Source of the DNA: Zoroaster sp. YZ-2022
Lineage: Eukaryota; Echinodermata; Asteroidea; Forcipulatida; Zoroasteridae
Direction: 5' to 3'
Assembly (NCBI GenBank): GCA_029582265.1
Contig: CM055816.1
Coordinates: 36,826,220-36,890,219 of the forward strand
Length of the DNA stretch: 64,000 nt
Shown piece after piece: positions 32,956 to 42,604 of the stretch. Made by a program: the position numbers and the translations under genes. How positions within the stretch are numbered: the first letter of the stretch is position 1; every line of letters starts with the position of its first letter. The notes under the pieces were generated by a model. The model was not told where the DNA came from and ran no database searches. It saw only the letters and a list, made by a program, of their open reading frames with translations.

Positions 32956-33215
32956 TAGGATTATTAGGATTTTTAGGCATGAGCGAATCTGGTAAAATTC
33001 CTCGTTTAACTAACGCCGTTTGAGTTCCACCGGCTAATGCGACCGTCACGACGAGTTTTAACCCATCTTTTACACTAACTTTTCCCAAGTTGGCTGGTTC
33101 TACGCTTAATGCTTTTTTACCGATCATACTGTATAAAAATAAAAAAAACTCCAAAAACGAGGCTGTGATAAACCGAATCTGCGATTGTTTTTGGTTCTAT
33201 TGGCATTGAAGACAT
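32948..33215 (-). pseudogene. Small Maverick membrane protein, frameshifted
   Basis: The likely start is ATG at 33215 (MSSMPIEPKTIADSVYHSL), followed by a hydrophobic span (VFGVFFIFIQ). In the A-run at about 33150 the frame shifts, and the second frame carries GKKALSVEPANLGKVSV and then ALVKRGILPDSLMPKNP to the stop at 32948. Short proteins of this plan (EPKT...DS.YHSL, a hydrophobic helix, ending VK.GILP) sit next to integrase in other invertebrate Polintons as I recall. Function is unknown. The homopolymer shift could be a mutation or an assembly error. Confidence 0.55.
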
Positions 33216-33256
33216 ATTTATAACTGTAAATATAATATTTTAAATTTTTTTTTTTT

Positions 33257-33697
33257 TTATTCCATTTCAAAAACAACTCGTTGTTCTCTAATCGTAGTTG
33301 GTTCTCTAATCGTAGTTGGTTCTCTAATCGTAGTTGGTTCTCTAATCGTAGTTGGTTCTCTAATCGTAGTTGGTTCTCTAATCGTAGTTGGTTCTCTAAT
33401 CGTAGTTGGTTCTCTAAACAAGAAATAAGCGATACCTCCGATAGCTAAACCAATAGCTATATAATAGTAGTAGCTCGTCGAGTTGTTTTCTTTATAAATA
33501 GGCGCTTCTTTGCTTTCGCGAGACGTTACAACGATTTTTGCGGTTTTAGCGAGTTGTAGTTTTTTCTGTCTATTAAGTTCGGCGAGTTTTTTACCGGCCG
33601 CGACTCTGTTTGGATTTTTTACTTTAGTCGCAGTTTTCGTCACTGTCTTTGGTTGCGCATTCTCTATGGGCACAGTCGTTTGCTCGTTTATCTCCAT
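33257..33697 (-). CDS. Maverick single-pass membrane protein with in-frame minisatellite tail
   Basis: Of the 146 residues, the first 75 are Lys- and Thr-rich and basic (TVTKTATKVKNPNRVAAGKK). Residues about 76-93 form a membrane helix (YYYYIAIGLAIGGIAYFLF). The tail is seven exact REPTTI repeats, encoded by an 18-bp tandem repeat, then REQRVVFEME. The start at 33697 lies within the upstream gene (ends 33624), overlapping 74 bp in another frame. A repeat unit divisible by three keeps the frame open through copy-number change. Function is unknown; a virion membrane or entry-related accessory role is only a guess. Confidence 0.6.
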   Translation of the reverse strand: MEINEQTTVPIENAQPKTVTKTATKVKNPNRVAAGKKLAELNRQKKLQLAKTAKIVVTSRESKEAPIYKENNSTSYYYYIAIGLAIGGIAYFLFREPTTIREPTTIREPTTIREPTTIREPTTIREPTTIREPTTIREQRVVFEME

Positions 33698-34217
33698 CGC
33701 TTTTATTATCTACACAAGATTCTTCTTTTCTTTTTAAATGTTTTGCCGTAATTAGCGAAGCGCTGAGCGGAGCGATCAACATACCGTACTTGTAATATAT
33801 TTCATACGCTACGGTAGAAAGAATGAGAGAAATGAACGGATCTTTTTCTAAATCCGAAATTAATTTACCTTCATCGTCAATTTGAAATTTATGACCGTAC
33901 AAATCTATACGATCTAAACTAAATCCTAATAGTTTAGCGTATAGCGTTATAATGGCGCTACCTAAAGACTGAATAATATCGCGACCTAATTTAGTTTCGT
34001 ATTGCGTGTGTAGCGCGTCTAGCTCTTCGGTAGACGAGGCTTCAATATCGCTAACGCTTATTTCTTTACCGAAAAACTTTTTCGAGTCTCCCCCCACTAC
34101 GACCGATAAAAGACGTAATTTTTTTTGTTTAAACGATGTATCGTCGTTGTTATCGCTAGCGTCGTTCGCGAGTGGCATCTGTGGATTTTCATTCAACAGT
34201 TTATGTACTTCTTCCAT
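33624..34217 (-). CDS. Maverick protein of unknown function (197 aa)
   Basis: Intact frame: acidic N-terminus (ANDASDNNDDTSF), a basic patch (KQKKLRLLSVVVGG), then a predicted helical middle with EELDALHTQYETKLGRDIIQ and two hydrophobic helices (GSAIITLYAKLLGFSL; SLILSTVAYEIYYKYGMLIA). It ends with a Lys/Asp-rich tail. It lies between a 108-residue gene upstream and the membrane protein downstream on the same strand, overlapping both slightly, as in compact viral clusters. Related helical proteins occur in other Polintons, but I cannot name this one. Confidence 0.65.
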   Translation of the reverse strand: MEEVHKLLNENPQMPLANDASDNNDDTSFKQKKLRLLSVVVGGDSKKFFGKEISVSDIEASSTEELDALHTQYETKLGRDIIQSLGSAIITLYAKLLGFSLDRIDLYGHKFQIDDEGKLISDLEKDPFISLILSTVAYEIYYKYGMLIAPLSASLITAKHLKRKEESCVDNKSDGDKRANDCAHRECATKDSDENCD

Positions 34218-34519
34218 TTATTATACGTGATTATAGAATAATCGGTTAAATTTATTAAAAAATATAGAAACCAATAATTAATTCTAGATAGCCCGCCAGT
34301 GTTTAAAAGTTCGTTAAGATTGAACATTAGATCTTTTACTCGTTCATCGGATATACTCGTAAATATACCTTTTACTTTTTCAGTATTATCGTTTAATACT
34401 TGTACCAATTCTTGTCTTTCTTTCGCGGTATTTACGAGTTGGTTAAGATTATATATAAAATCATTTACTCGTTCAACAGATATATTCGTAAATAAAACTT
34501 GCACTCGTTCAGCATTCAT
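34193..34519 (-). CDS. Small Maverick protein with internal duplication (108 aa)
   Basis: Two similar segments follow each other: VQVLFTNISVERVNDFIYNL near residue 7 and VKGIFTSISDERVKDLMFNL near residue 48. The protein therefore arose by duplication of a unit of about 41 residues. A hydrophobic C-terminus follows (YWFLYFLINLTDYSI). No family is recognised. It overlaps the next gene by 25 bp. Confidence 0.5.
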   Translation of the reverse strand: MNAERVQVLFTNISVERVNDFIYNLNQLVNTAKERQELVQVLNDNTEKVKGIFTSISDERVKDLMFNLNELLNTGGLSRINYWFLYFLINLTDYSIITYNKWKKYINC

Positions 34520-34559
34520 ATTTATAAATATATTTATAATATTTATTAAAAATGCGAGA

Positions 34560-34815
34560 CAACCCTATGAGTAATTGCTCTTAACCTACGAGTAATTACT
34601 CTCGACCTATGGGTAATTGCTCTACGACCTATGGGTAATTACTCTACGACCTATGGGTGCTTAACGACCTATGGGTAATTGCTCTACGACCTATGGTAAT
34701 TACTCTACGACCTATGGGTAATTGCTCTACGACCTATGGTAATTACTCTACGACCTATGGGTAATTGCTCTACGACCTATGGTAATTACTCTACGACCTA
34801 TGGGTAACTTGTTGG
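34560..34815. repeat. Intergenic minisatellite in the Maverick
   Basis: Eleven or so units of about 20-24 bp (gacctatgggtaattgctcta, alternating attgctc and attactc) lie between the 108-residue gene and the ATPase. Length changes between units are 1-3 bp, so it is not constrained as coding sequence. Confidence 0.9.
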
Positions 34816-34822
34816 TAATGGT

Positions 34823-35443
34823 TTAGTCGCGTGTTTCATAACCGGTAGGTTGATCCGTTTTTAAAATTAATTTACGGTGTTTAACTCGTTTTAATTTTTC
34901 ATGAATTTCCATTCTCAACTCTTTCGTAGGTACAACATCATTTTCTCTAAGACAATTCTCGTACGAGTCTCTATCTTTACAATAAAATAAACACACCCAT
35001 TTGAGTTGTTCTCTAAAATCTTTCAATACGCTATTATATTTTTGCGAAAGAATCCAACAGCTGTGTCGTACGTGTCTACCGCTAAAAGCCAATTGCGTGA
35101 TCATACATTTATTATTCTCGTCGTATTTTTTATAATGCAACTGTTTATTAGCGCTGCAATCGTCTATAATAAACAACGTTTCTTCCGTTTTGAAAGCATC
35201 GCTATAAATTTGTATAGCCCTATTCAGCGATATGTCGTTTAAATCGTTAACGTGTACGTTATCGTCGTTTAGAACCCATTTTCTATTTTTGTACGTATCG
35301 TTGTTGAAAATGGTGGGGCATAATATAACGATATTTTTAAAATATTTAAAATATTCATTTTGTAATAAATTTAAAACAAATTCAGTTTTACCGCATCCCG
35401 TTTGTCCGCAAATTAACGCGGCATGTGGATATTTAGGTAACAT
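34823..35443 (-). CDS. Maverick genome-packaging ATPase (A32/FtsK-HerA type)
   Basis: Intact, 206 residues. Walker A is ICGQTGCGKTEF at residues 11-22 and Walker B is TLFIIDDC near 89-96. A conserved QLAFSGRHVRHSCWILSQKY follows (Arg-rich sensor region and the Gln of the sensor). Enzymes of this group pump viral DNA into capsids, and Polintons use the same gene. Length is near the family norm of 200-250 residues. The start is the ATG 7 residues before the hydrophobic strand leading to Walker A. It is preceded upstream by a 26-bp triplicated repeat and then the capsid gene. Confidence 0.88.
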   Translation of the reverse strand: MLPKYPHAALICGQTGCGKTEFVLNLLQNEYFKYFKNIVILCPTIFNNDTYKNRKWVLNDDNVHVNDLNDISLNRAIQIYSDAFKTEETLFIIDDCSANKQLHYKKYDENNKCMITQLAFSGRHVRHSCWILSQKYNSVLKDFREQLKWVCLFYCKDRDSYENCLRENDVVPTKELRMEIHEKLKRVKHRKLILKTDQPTGYETRD

Positions 35444-35454
35444 TTTCTTTTAAT

Positions 35455-35545
35455 ATTAAACGTTTTTTGTAATAATCACTCTATCGTTGGATGTTTAATA
35501 ATCACTCTATCGTTGGATGTTTAATAATCACTCTATCGTTGATGT
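35455..35545. repeat. Triplicated 25-26-bp repeat before the ATPase
   Basis: Three units of aataatcactctatcgttgg lie between the ends of the ATPase and capsid genes. They may hold the ATPase promoter, but no motif proves this. Confidence 0.75.
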
Positions 35546-36834
35546 TTAATAATCGACCGATTCGAAACGCGAGTTTCTTATGTTTAGTTGCGCGTCCATG
35601 ATAATAAAAGTATACATGTTTAGTTCACCCGCACTCTCGGCTTCTTTTTCAATTTGAATGGTAATTCCTTCGGATAAGTTTTGCACTCGTCTTCCGCTTC
35701 CGTGTAATTTATTATCGGTACTCGTTCTTAAATCTAAAAATAAACCGTATCGATTTAAATAATAATTCGCTATTTTGATGTTGGATAAATCTAGAGCTGC
35801 GCAACTCGTATAGCGTGTTGTTTTCTCGAATCACCAAAATATTTTGAAATCTCTTCCCATTGTTGATATCTTTTCATTCCGTGCGCGTAGAGTTGATTGG
35901 GAACGCCTTCGATGGTAATACTAACTTTTGTTATTTTCGGATTATAAAACCTGTTGCACTCTTGTATGCTGGGTTCTTTGAATAGAAACAATATTCCTTT
36001 TCATACTTTTTGCCGGAGTATTTAAATTTATATTCCACATTGTATCTTTTTGTTTAACGTCGTTACGCTCTGTCTCAGTACGCGATCAAACAATATACTC
36101 GTTCTATCGCTGTATTGATTTCTAATTGTTCTAGCGAGTTCCGGCATATGAACTACCTCAAATTCTAAAGAAATTCCACTTATAATATATTTAGCGTTGT
36201 CGTCGGTGCTTTTGATCACGTTACTAAATTTATTAAACACGAGTTCGTAAGTTAATCGATCTCCGATGCCCGACTGATAGTAGGGTTGATGATCGGTCAA
36301 TAATTCAAAATCGAGCGGAATGTGATATCTATTTTTATACGCATCCGCGACAGCTTTATCTTTTCCGCCGTTTGCGGCTACATCTTTATCGCTAGCGTCT
36401 ATTCTTATTTTAGTTACGTTTACATCTTCTATTCCTTGATACGTTAAATTTTCGCGTTGATCTTTTGTCAGCCATTCGTCTTTGTAACAATTGAATACAT
36501 CCGCATCGTCTAAACTAAATATTTCGTTTCCTTCCATTTTAATTATTATATGTTTTACGATGCATCTACCTATATTTTGTACCAACGTTCTATTTTCATC
36601 ATTCGCGCTAACGAGTTCTATGTTGAAAGCTAATCGCGTTGTATTCGGAACGATAACGTCGTTCATTCCTAAATTTGGAAAACGAACCGTCAACAATTGA
36701 TTTTCGTTAATGGTGCTCGGATTATTTGTAATGACTACTTTTTGACGCATACCTTTTACGCCTCGAGGTTCTCTTATTCTTCTGTATGGATCCAACGCAT
36801 CTCCGTACATGTTACTAGTCATATTATTTAACAA
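35546..36834 (-). pseudogene. Probable Maverick major capsid protein, three frame changes
   Basis: Four consecutive pieces in changing frames cover about 420 codons. Piece 1 (36834-36060) has VRFPNLGMNDVIVPNT, NIGRCIVKHIIIKMEGNEI, then DADVFNCYKDEW and a beta-rich end. Short pieces around 36055-36005 and 35995-35800 follow (FYNPKITKVSITIEGVPNQL, LYAHGMKRYQQW), then 35795-35546 (NYYLNRYGLFLDLRTSTDNK, ESAGELNMYTFIIMDAQL). The length, beta-strand pattern and position next to the packaging ATPase fit the double-jelly-roll capsid of Polintons and adintoviruses. Changes lie near 36060, 36000 and 35800. A plus-strand gene begins 100 bp beyond the start, so the intergenic A/T-rich stretch likely holds a divergent promoter. 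Confidence 0.65.
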
Positions 36835-36934
36835 GTATAAACATAATAATTTTTATCTTTTTTTTTTTTTAAATAAACTATATTTATACACTATAATAAT
36901 TTTACATGTTTGTAAAATAAACTATAAATACAAA

Positions 36935-37390
36935 ATGGTGTCTGTAGCGATGATGATTGGAGGAGCGTTAATTAACGCGTTTGCTTTTACCGGTAGCAAT
37001 GCTTTATTTAGTAATTTACGCGGTAGCGACGAACGAGCGAGACACGATTTAGCGATGGAGCAACTTTCGAAAGCTAGAGAAGAATTTAGTGAAAAACGTT
37101 TAAAATATCTAGATTATTTAAATGAAAAAATCCAAAAAGAATCGAGCGCCGTAAGAACGTTTAATAATATCGACGATGCGATGTATGAATATTCACGAGT
37201 TTCGAATACACGAGTAAATTTACCTCTTGATTTACGAGAAGAACCGCAACTAGAAGATTTTTACGACGCTAGCGAAGATTTTTACGACGCTAGCGAAGAT
37301 TCAAAAACTAACGAGATGTTATTTATCATTATCGGTATGAGTATAGTGGGTTATGTGAGTTATAAACTATTAAAAAAAGATAAAAAGTGA
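36935..37390 (+). CDS. Small Maverick membrane-anchored protein (151 aa)
   Basis: The start at 36935 is chosen because upstream codons are low-complexity A/T sequence. An N-terminal hydrophobic segment with small residues (VAMMIGGALINAFAFTG) is followed by a charged coiled-coil-like region (LAMEQLSKAREEFSEKRLKY). A duplicated EDFYDASEDFYDASED then precedes a C-terminal membrane helix (MLFIIIGMSIVGYVSYKLL) with a Lys-rich end. First gene of the plus-strand right half, divergent from the capsid gene. Function is unknown. Confidence 0.6.
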   Translation: MVSVAMMIGGALINAFAFTGSNALFSNLRGSDERARHDLAMEQLSKAREEFSEKRLKYLDYLNEKIQKESSAVRTFNNIDDAMYEYSRVSNTRVNLPLDLREEPQLEDFYDASEDFYDASEDSKTNEMLFIIIGMSIVGYVSYKLLKKDKK

Positions 37391-37397
37391 TTATAAA

Positions 37398-37884
37398 ATG
37401 ACGGAAGGAAGACTCGCTCTTTTGGAGGCGGATCCAGAGTATAGAAGAAGAAGAAGAAGAAGAAGAAGAAATGTATGGTGACATGTTAAGTGCAGATGAA
37501 GAAGTAGCAAAAATAAACGAGCAAGCTGATGAAACGTCTTTTAGTATACCGACTTTATCTCAAAAAGATAGCGCACTTAGACTTACGGTCGATGTTTTTT
37601 ATGCGAGTATAGGTTATGAAAACGCTATTAAAGACTACGATAGATTTGAAGAGCGTATGGATTATAGTAAAAATAAAAGTATACTTTATTTCAAAAAAGG
37701 TGATAAAGAAATACGTTTAACGAGTACAAGAAAAGGTTCCTTTTTAAAGTTGGGTAGTTTAAAAGGTTTAACTTTAAAAGATTTTTTACCATTTGATGAA
37801 ACTAGAGAGGCTTTAATGGATGTAGTAACCGGGAAGCGGAAAACTCAATCAAAGGGAAAACAAGCGGCAGTAGAAAATCACTAA
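37398..37884 (+). pseudogene. Maverick protein, frame lost in a (GAA)n run
   Basis: ATG at 37398 opens MTEGRLALLEADPEY, but the (AGA/GAA)n run at 37440-37469 shifts the frame to a stop at about 37482. The rest is open from 37471 (MYGDMLSADEEVAKINEQAD, then IGYENAIKDYDRFEE and a basic end). With the correct repeat number the run would encode Glu in the main frame. A decayed second copy begins ATGGCGGAAGG at 38784. Function is unknown; related proteins sit in the same place in other Polintons as I recall. Confidence 0.55.
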
Positions 37885-37889
37885 CCCCA

Positions 37890-40030
37890 CCGTTACTAAT
37901 ATGTAGAAAATCATCTAAAAAGTAAATAATATATATAAAAGCCATCGAAAATATGGTGGTATAATGGAATAAAAGATAACTCAATACAGAAATAAAATAT
38001 ATCGAGAACATAGAAGCGCTTGATAAAATCATGGTCACGAATGAGAGGGGAACAATTGGATTAGATATAGAGACTAAAATTAAAATAATAGTCAATTTGA
38101 AACACGAAATGAGATAGTGATGCTGCCGAAGAAGGATGGTTTGACTAGGTTTAAAGAAGGAGAATTACAAAACTAAAAAGAAGACAAACATCGGAGATTT
38201 TGCTGAACAAATTAATCGCGCAGGATTACGTTCTTAAGTCAAGATCAATATCAACCTTTATTTAAAAAAAGAAAGGTCCAAAAATAGTTAGAGAAAGAGC
38301 ACGTTGGGCGAAGATAAAAATCAGAAGGCTTTATTTATTTAGAGAACAAAGAAGCTTAACGATCGCTAGCACACGCCGTCGGTATGTTAGTGCTATTGCC
38401 AACAGGCTGTCGGTTGTTAGCCGTTACCTATACCTAGTCAAAAGCTGTCGTCAACGCAAACCTGGGTTCCCCCACAACCCAACTCCTACTCTCCCAGAAC
38501 CACTCACCAACTTCACCCGAACCACCACTACCAACTCTACCCGATGATGTGATGGATGGATACAACAAAAAAAAAATTAAAAAAATTTAGCCAACGTATT
38601 ATCTAAACTTTGGGAGGCGAAAGCTTTAGCCGCTTTACCAGCTATTATCGGTAGTATACGTTGGTTATTTAAAATAGCTTCGAGCGTCGTCGTTATGCTC
38701 GCGGAAAACATGTATGGTTAACCTTGACCGCGGGGTCGGTGTTTTAATTATAACTTTATAAAAAAAAAAAATCAATTATAAAATGGCGGAAGGTGATAAC
38801 GCCTATGGAAGATTTCCCGGTTAATGATGATGATTACCTATGACAAACCAAATGTATCAAGAGCACTTGAGTTTTTGAAACGCCTTTTCGCGTCCAATTT
38901 GATGGAGCAGGCTATTATACATGAAAAAGATATTGTTGATGCATTTTAAACAGAGCCCAAACATTGTAAAAGACTATAAGAGATTTAGATATAGAAACTC
39001 GGTGATTTGGTTTATAAAAGAAGACGGTGAACAGATACGTTGTAAAATCGTATAAAATGGAAATTTTTGGAGAAGTCTGCTAAAAACAAGGTGATTTTTT
39101 TGTACGAACTTTGTAGTTTACGCAAAACCAAATAAATCGCGTGAACAAAAGCAGCCAAGCGATAATTTTGATACGGTGGAAGAAGCGCAAGGAAACCGGT
39201 GTTAGAATTTGCCGGTACCGCAATTGATTGGCGAAGCGGTAAAGCTAACGAAAAAGCAATAAGTTCTTTCTGAAAACTCGGCTTTAAAGATACTACCGAT
39301 ATAAGAATTTGCGGGGCATTAGTAAACTTATGGAAACGAAACGAGGTGCCTATTCGTAAATTATTGCTTACGATATAGAGAAAATAAAGAAAAATAGCTA
39401 TTCTGAAACAAAGAATCGACGAAAAGGTTTTAGGAATTGAAAACGAGATGGATTTACTACATGAAACGAGCAAACCTAAAGAATCAAACATCGATTGAAC
39501 AAATTATGGAAGATTTAAAAGATAAAGTACGTAACCTTTTGTTTAAAAATCGACCGGAAGCGTTAGACGCGATAAATCAAGAAAGCGCACGTTTAAAAAA
39601 AAATTATAGGCTTTTAAAAACACGGGGTTGTAACGATCGCTAGCTGTCTAAACGGCCGTCGGTATGTACCACCAAATCGATAATTTAACCGCGTTCAGTT
39701 TTCCCAACACCTATACCTAAACCCGTACCACCTACTCCCACACACCCCAAACCTGTATCCCAGAATAACGTCCTATTCTCCGTTAACTCCACCACCAACT
39801 CCTGTTCTCCCAGAACCAACTCCGGGTAAAACCAGCTCCAGCCACCCGACTTTGGATGGATACAAAAACGTTAAAACTTTAGCCAACGTTATTCTTAAAC
39901 TGGGGCAGCTTTGGCCGATTTACCAGCTATTATCAGGAGTATAATAAGTTGGTTGTATAACTGAGCGACGTTACGCTCGCGGCCCAACATATATGGGTTA
40001 ACCTTGACGGGGTCAGTGTTTTAATTATAA
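37890..40030 (+). pseudogene. Decayed tandem duplication of two Maverick genes
   Basis: Two units can be aligned by eye. Each ends with a hydrophobic C-terminal region (ALAALPAIIGSI near 38625, a matching decayed end near 39905), then gttaaccttgac..ggggtc..tgttttaattataactt at 38715-38755 and 39995-40030. Each has aacgatcgctagc and cgtcggtatg at 38358 and 39635. The second unit also starts with a copy of the 37398 gene (38784-39060, IVKDYKRF-like). In the second, FAGTAIDW and ICGALVNLWKRNEVPI are legible between stops. A hydrophobic-tailed protein was duplicated and both copies then died. Confidence 0.55.
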
Positions 40031-40059
40031 CTTATGCGATAAAAAATAACAATTCGTAA

Positions 40060-41396
40060 ATCAACTTTAGATCCAGTTAAAATCGCAAAACCAACGATCA
40101 GCACTTTTTTTTTCCTTCACGGCTATTTAGAGTTGGTGCAGTTTCAAAGGATGTAATATTGTAGAAAGAGTTGTAAAATCGTTTGAGTTTCCTTGTACGT
40201 GTTTAGTTGGCGATTGTACGCCGTCATTGAAGCAAAGGTAAAATAGGAAGAGAACCGGGTGAAATGTTGTATCTGAGTCCCCAGACCTAGAGATAAATCG
40301 CTCGTTTCCAACCGTATTGATTGTACCCCAAGTGGTCTGCCTTGTTCAGCGTAAATTGATATCGTCTAGGCATCGATGTAAAATGAAATTTTTCTCTAAA
40401 CAAAAGTTTAATTGAGAACAGGCATTTTGCTTAAAACATCTTGATATTGTTGAATACTAGATTGAAAATCAATGAGAATCAATCGTCAAAATTTACTATT
40501 CGAAGAATAAACGTTGCGCGTCTAAACCGGTACCCGCTAAAAACGAGCTTTTAACCCGCTTTGAGCTCCCAATAACGCGTACATAAGTTCTTATAATAGA
40601 CGTTTATGCATTTGCGTACCAACATCCGTAAAACCTTTGTAGCCGACTTTATAGGCAATATAAACTTTGTCCACGCCATATTTGAACGCGTGATTTGAGA
40701 AATGTATTCCAGGACGTACGAACCAACTATATCGTTAACGCTATTTTTTAAATTTAAATCGCGTTAGATTTATCAATACCATCCTTTACAAATTTGTATT
40801 TTTGAATTGTCATAGTTTTTTCCCGGCACCTCGATATAACCGTAAATGTTTTTGATAATAAGCGTTTCCCAATCCGTTTGAAAAAGTGGGTCTACTCGGG
40901 TTTCCAATCGTCTTTAATCGATAAATGAAATTAAGCGCATAGTCGTGCTTACCTTATATCGATATTGTTCGCTAAAACGCGTCAAAAACGTCGAAGGGTT
41001 GTAAACAGCTAAGTTCTTTGAGCAATCGTCTAATTTGATAATACACGGTTGAAAACGAAAAAACTACGAATCATCATATTTGAATGATTTAAATGATCGT
41101 AACCCACACCGCATCTCGTCGTTGCGCAATACGTTACAAAATTTATTTTGATTTTGATAAAATTTTAGCGGGTTAGAATACCAATCGTTTACAACATCAT
41201 CGCTGACGACGTGAGGTAACGTATATTTTTGAAGCTTACGTTAACGAACTTTGCGCTAAATAGCTGTTTTTCGCTGACGTAAATTTTTAGACTCGTTAAA
41301 CCGCCCGGCGCGTTTTAAAAAAAAAGAGGCGCTTAAAAAATTTCCAGATTGCTTGTACGGATACGTATAATTACTCTCGAATGCTAATGGAAACGT
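40060..41396 (-). pseudogene. Dead Maverick gene on the minus strand
   Basis: From ATG at about 41396 the minus strand reads MTFPLAFESNYTYPY and then shifting frames with many stops, but clear protein-like segments remain: FQTDWETLIIKNIYGYIEV near 40890-40830 and NSVNDIVGSYVLEYISQITR near 40750-40690. The extent suggests an original gene of about 440 codons. The role is unknown. Position opposite the minor structural genes hints at a structural protein, but this is inference. Confidence 0.4.
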
Positions 41397-41423
41397 CATT
41401 TTATTATATTAAAATATAATAAA

Positions 41424-42064
41424 ATGTATCATACGTTCGAAATCGAAATTGGTAAAGAAGGAGGGTCGATTAAATTAGACAACGTTATCGATAATCGACG
41501 AGATAATCTCTCGATTATATTACACAGCGTAAACATTTGGGTGGGATATTACAACGTGCGTAAAAAAGAAAGAATACTAATTCGCACGGTGGGTGAAATG
41601 GAAGGTGATGTAAAATTTATCGAAGCGGGCCTTTACAACATTAACGAAATTATCGAGATTATAACGAAAAATGAGCCGGATAACGTCTAGAATCGATAAA
41701 TCAAGGGTGAATACACATCGTTAATATTAGCTCAAGTGAACAAGGCGTTAAATTTACATCTGGGTTAGCTAATTTATTGGGGTTGCATAGCGAATCTCTA
41801 ACCGCGGGGAATACAACAACAAAAATTGACGTACAACTTTTTACATTTTTATACATTCATTGCGATCAAATTTCTACGACCGATAATTATTTCAACGGAA
41901 AACCCTGCACAATTTTTAAACGCTTTTCCTTTGCAAGACGCGTCGTTTGGCGAAAACTTATGTACATGCAATATACAAATCCGTTAGCAAAAATTACGAG
42001 TCGGAACTTTTAACGAGTTGAGTTTTCGAGTTAGAGATAGCAAAAGTAGAGATATACACAATCA
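41424..42064 (+). pseudogene. Probable Maverick minor capsid (penton-like) protein, frameshifted
   Basis: The first frame (41424-41690) reads IEIGKEGGSIKLDNVIDN and SVNIWVGYYNVRKKERI. After a break near 41690 the sense continues in other frames to 42064, with legible NPAQFLNAFPLQDASFG and VGTFNELSFRVRDSKSRDIH close to the end. The N-terminal strand pattern and the F-NELSFRVRD...NHGFP ending recall the small single-jelly-roll protein of Polintons, here by memory only. At least two frame changes mean no complete product. Confidence 0.5.
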
Positions 42065-42100
42065 CGGTTTCCCATTATTTTAAATGTAGAAATAATATAA

Positions 42101-42586
42101 ATGGCGAGTATTTACGGACCGAGTCGTATAACGAGCGTTGCTAGAACGAGCGCTAGCGATGAAGCATCGACGAAAGGCGAAATTTACGAACATCACGGAT
42201 ATCTAAACAGAGACGAAATTTTACAGCGAGTAGTTTTAATCGAAAAAGTCGGCGTCGTACTAGGATGGCACGATACGTTTAAACAACCCTTTTTCTTGTT
42301 TACGACCACGCCTACGTATTGTAGCATTTTTACGCAGTTTATAAAAACTAATAGTCTCGCTACGCATTCAGCGACGCGCAATTACGCCCCCAACATTTAT
42401 TATATTCCTTCTCCGCAACGAGATGTAAAATTTCATTTTCTCGATCATGAAATTCAACATTTTAAATACGAAATGTGTTTTAAAATGCGAAACGTTAGAA
42501 AAGTTTTTGTCGAAGCGAGTTTTTTCGGTTCGCTAAATTCAAAAATCTGTTTCAATATAAAAATAGCAAGTTCACCGTCAAATTAA
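42101..42586 (+). CDS. Maverick paralogous protein 1 (161 aa)
   Basis: Intact. It starts MASIYGPSRITS, the same 12 residues as the next gene. The middle is beta-rich and aromatic (RVVLIEKVGVVLGWHDTF; QPFFLFTTTPTYCSIFTQF). The end, FKYEMCFKMRNVRKVFVEAS then FFGSLNSKICFNIKI, aligns with the end of the following gene. No known domain. The 18-bp gap to the next ATG and the conserved ends show tandem duplication with strong divergence between them. Confidence 0.6.
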   Translation: MASIYGPSRITSVARTSASDEASTKGEIYEHHGYLNRDEILQRVVLIEKVGVVLGWHDTFKQPFFLFTTTPTYCSIFTQFIKTNSLATHSATRNYAPNIYYIPSPQRDVKFHFLDHEIQHFKYEMCFKMRNVRKVFVEASFFGSLNSKICFNIKIASSPSN

Positions 42587-42604
42587 TGATTTTATATTAT
42601 AAAT

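Noticed and set aside
34560..34815. CRISPR-like regular spacing of repeats
   Set aside because: There are no unique spacers, units are contiguous, and the context is an animal transposon.
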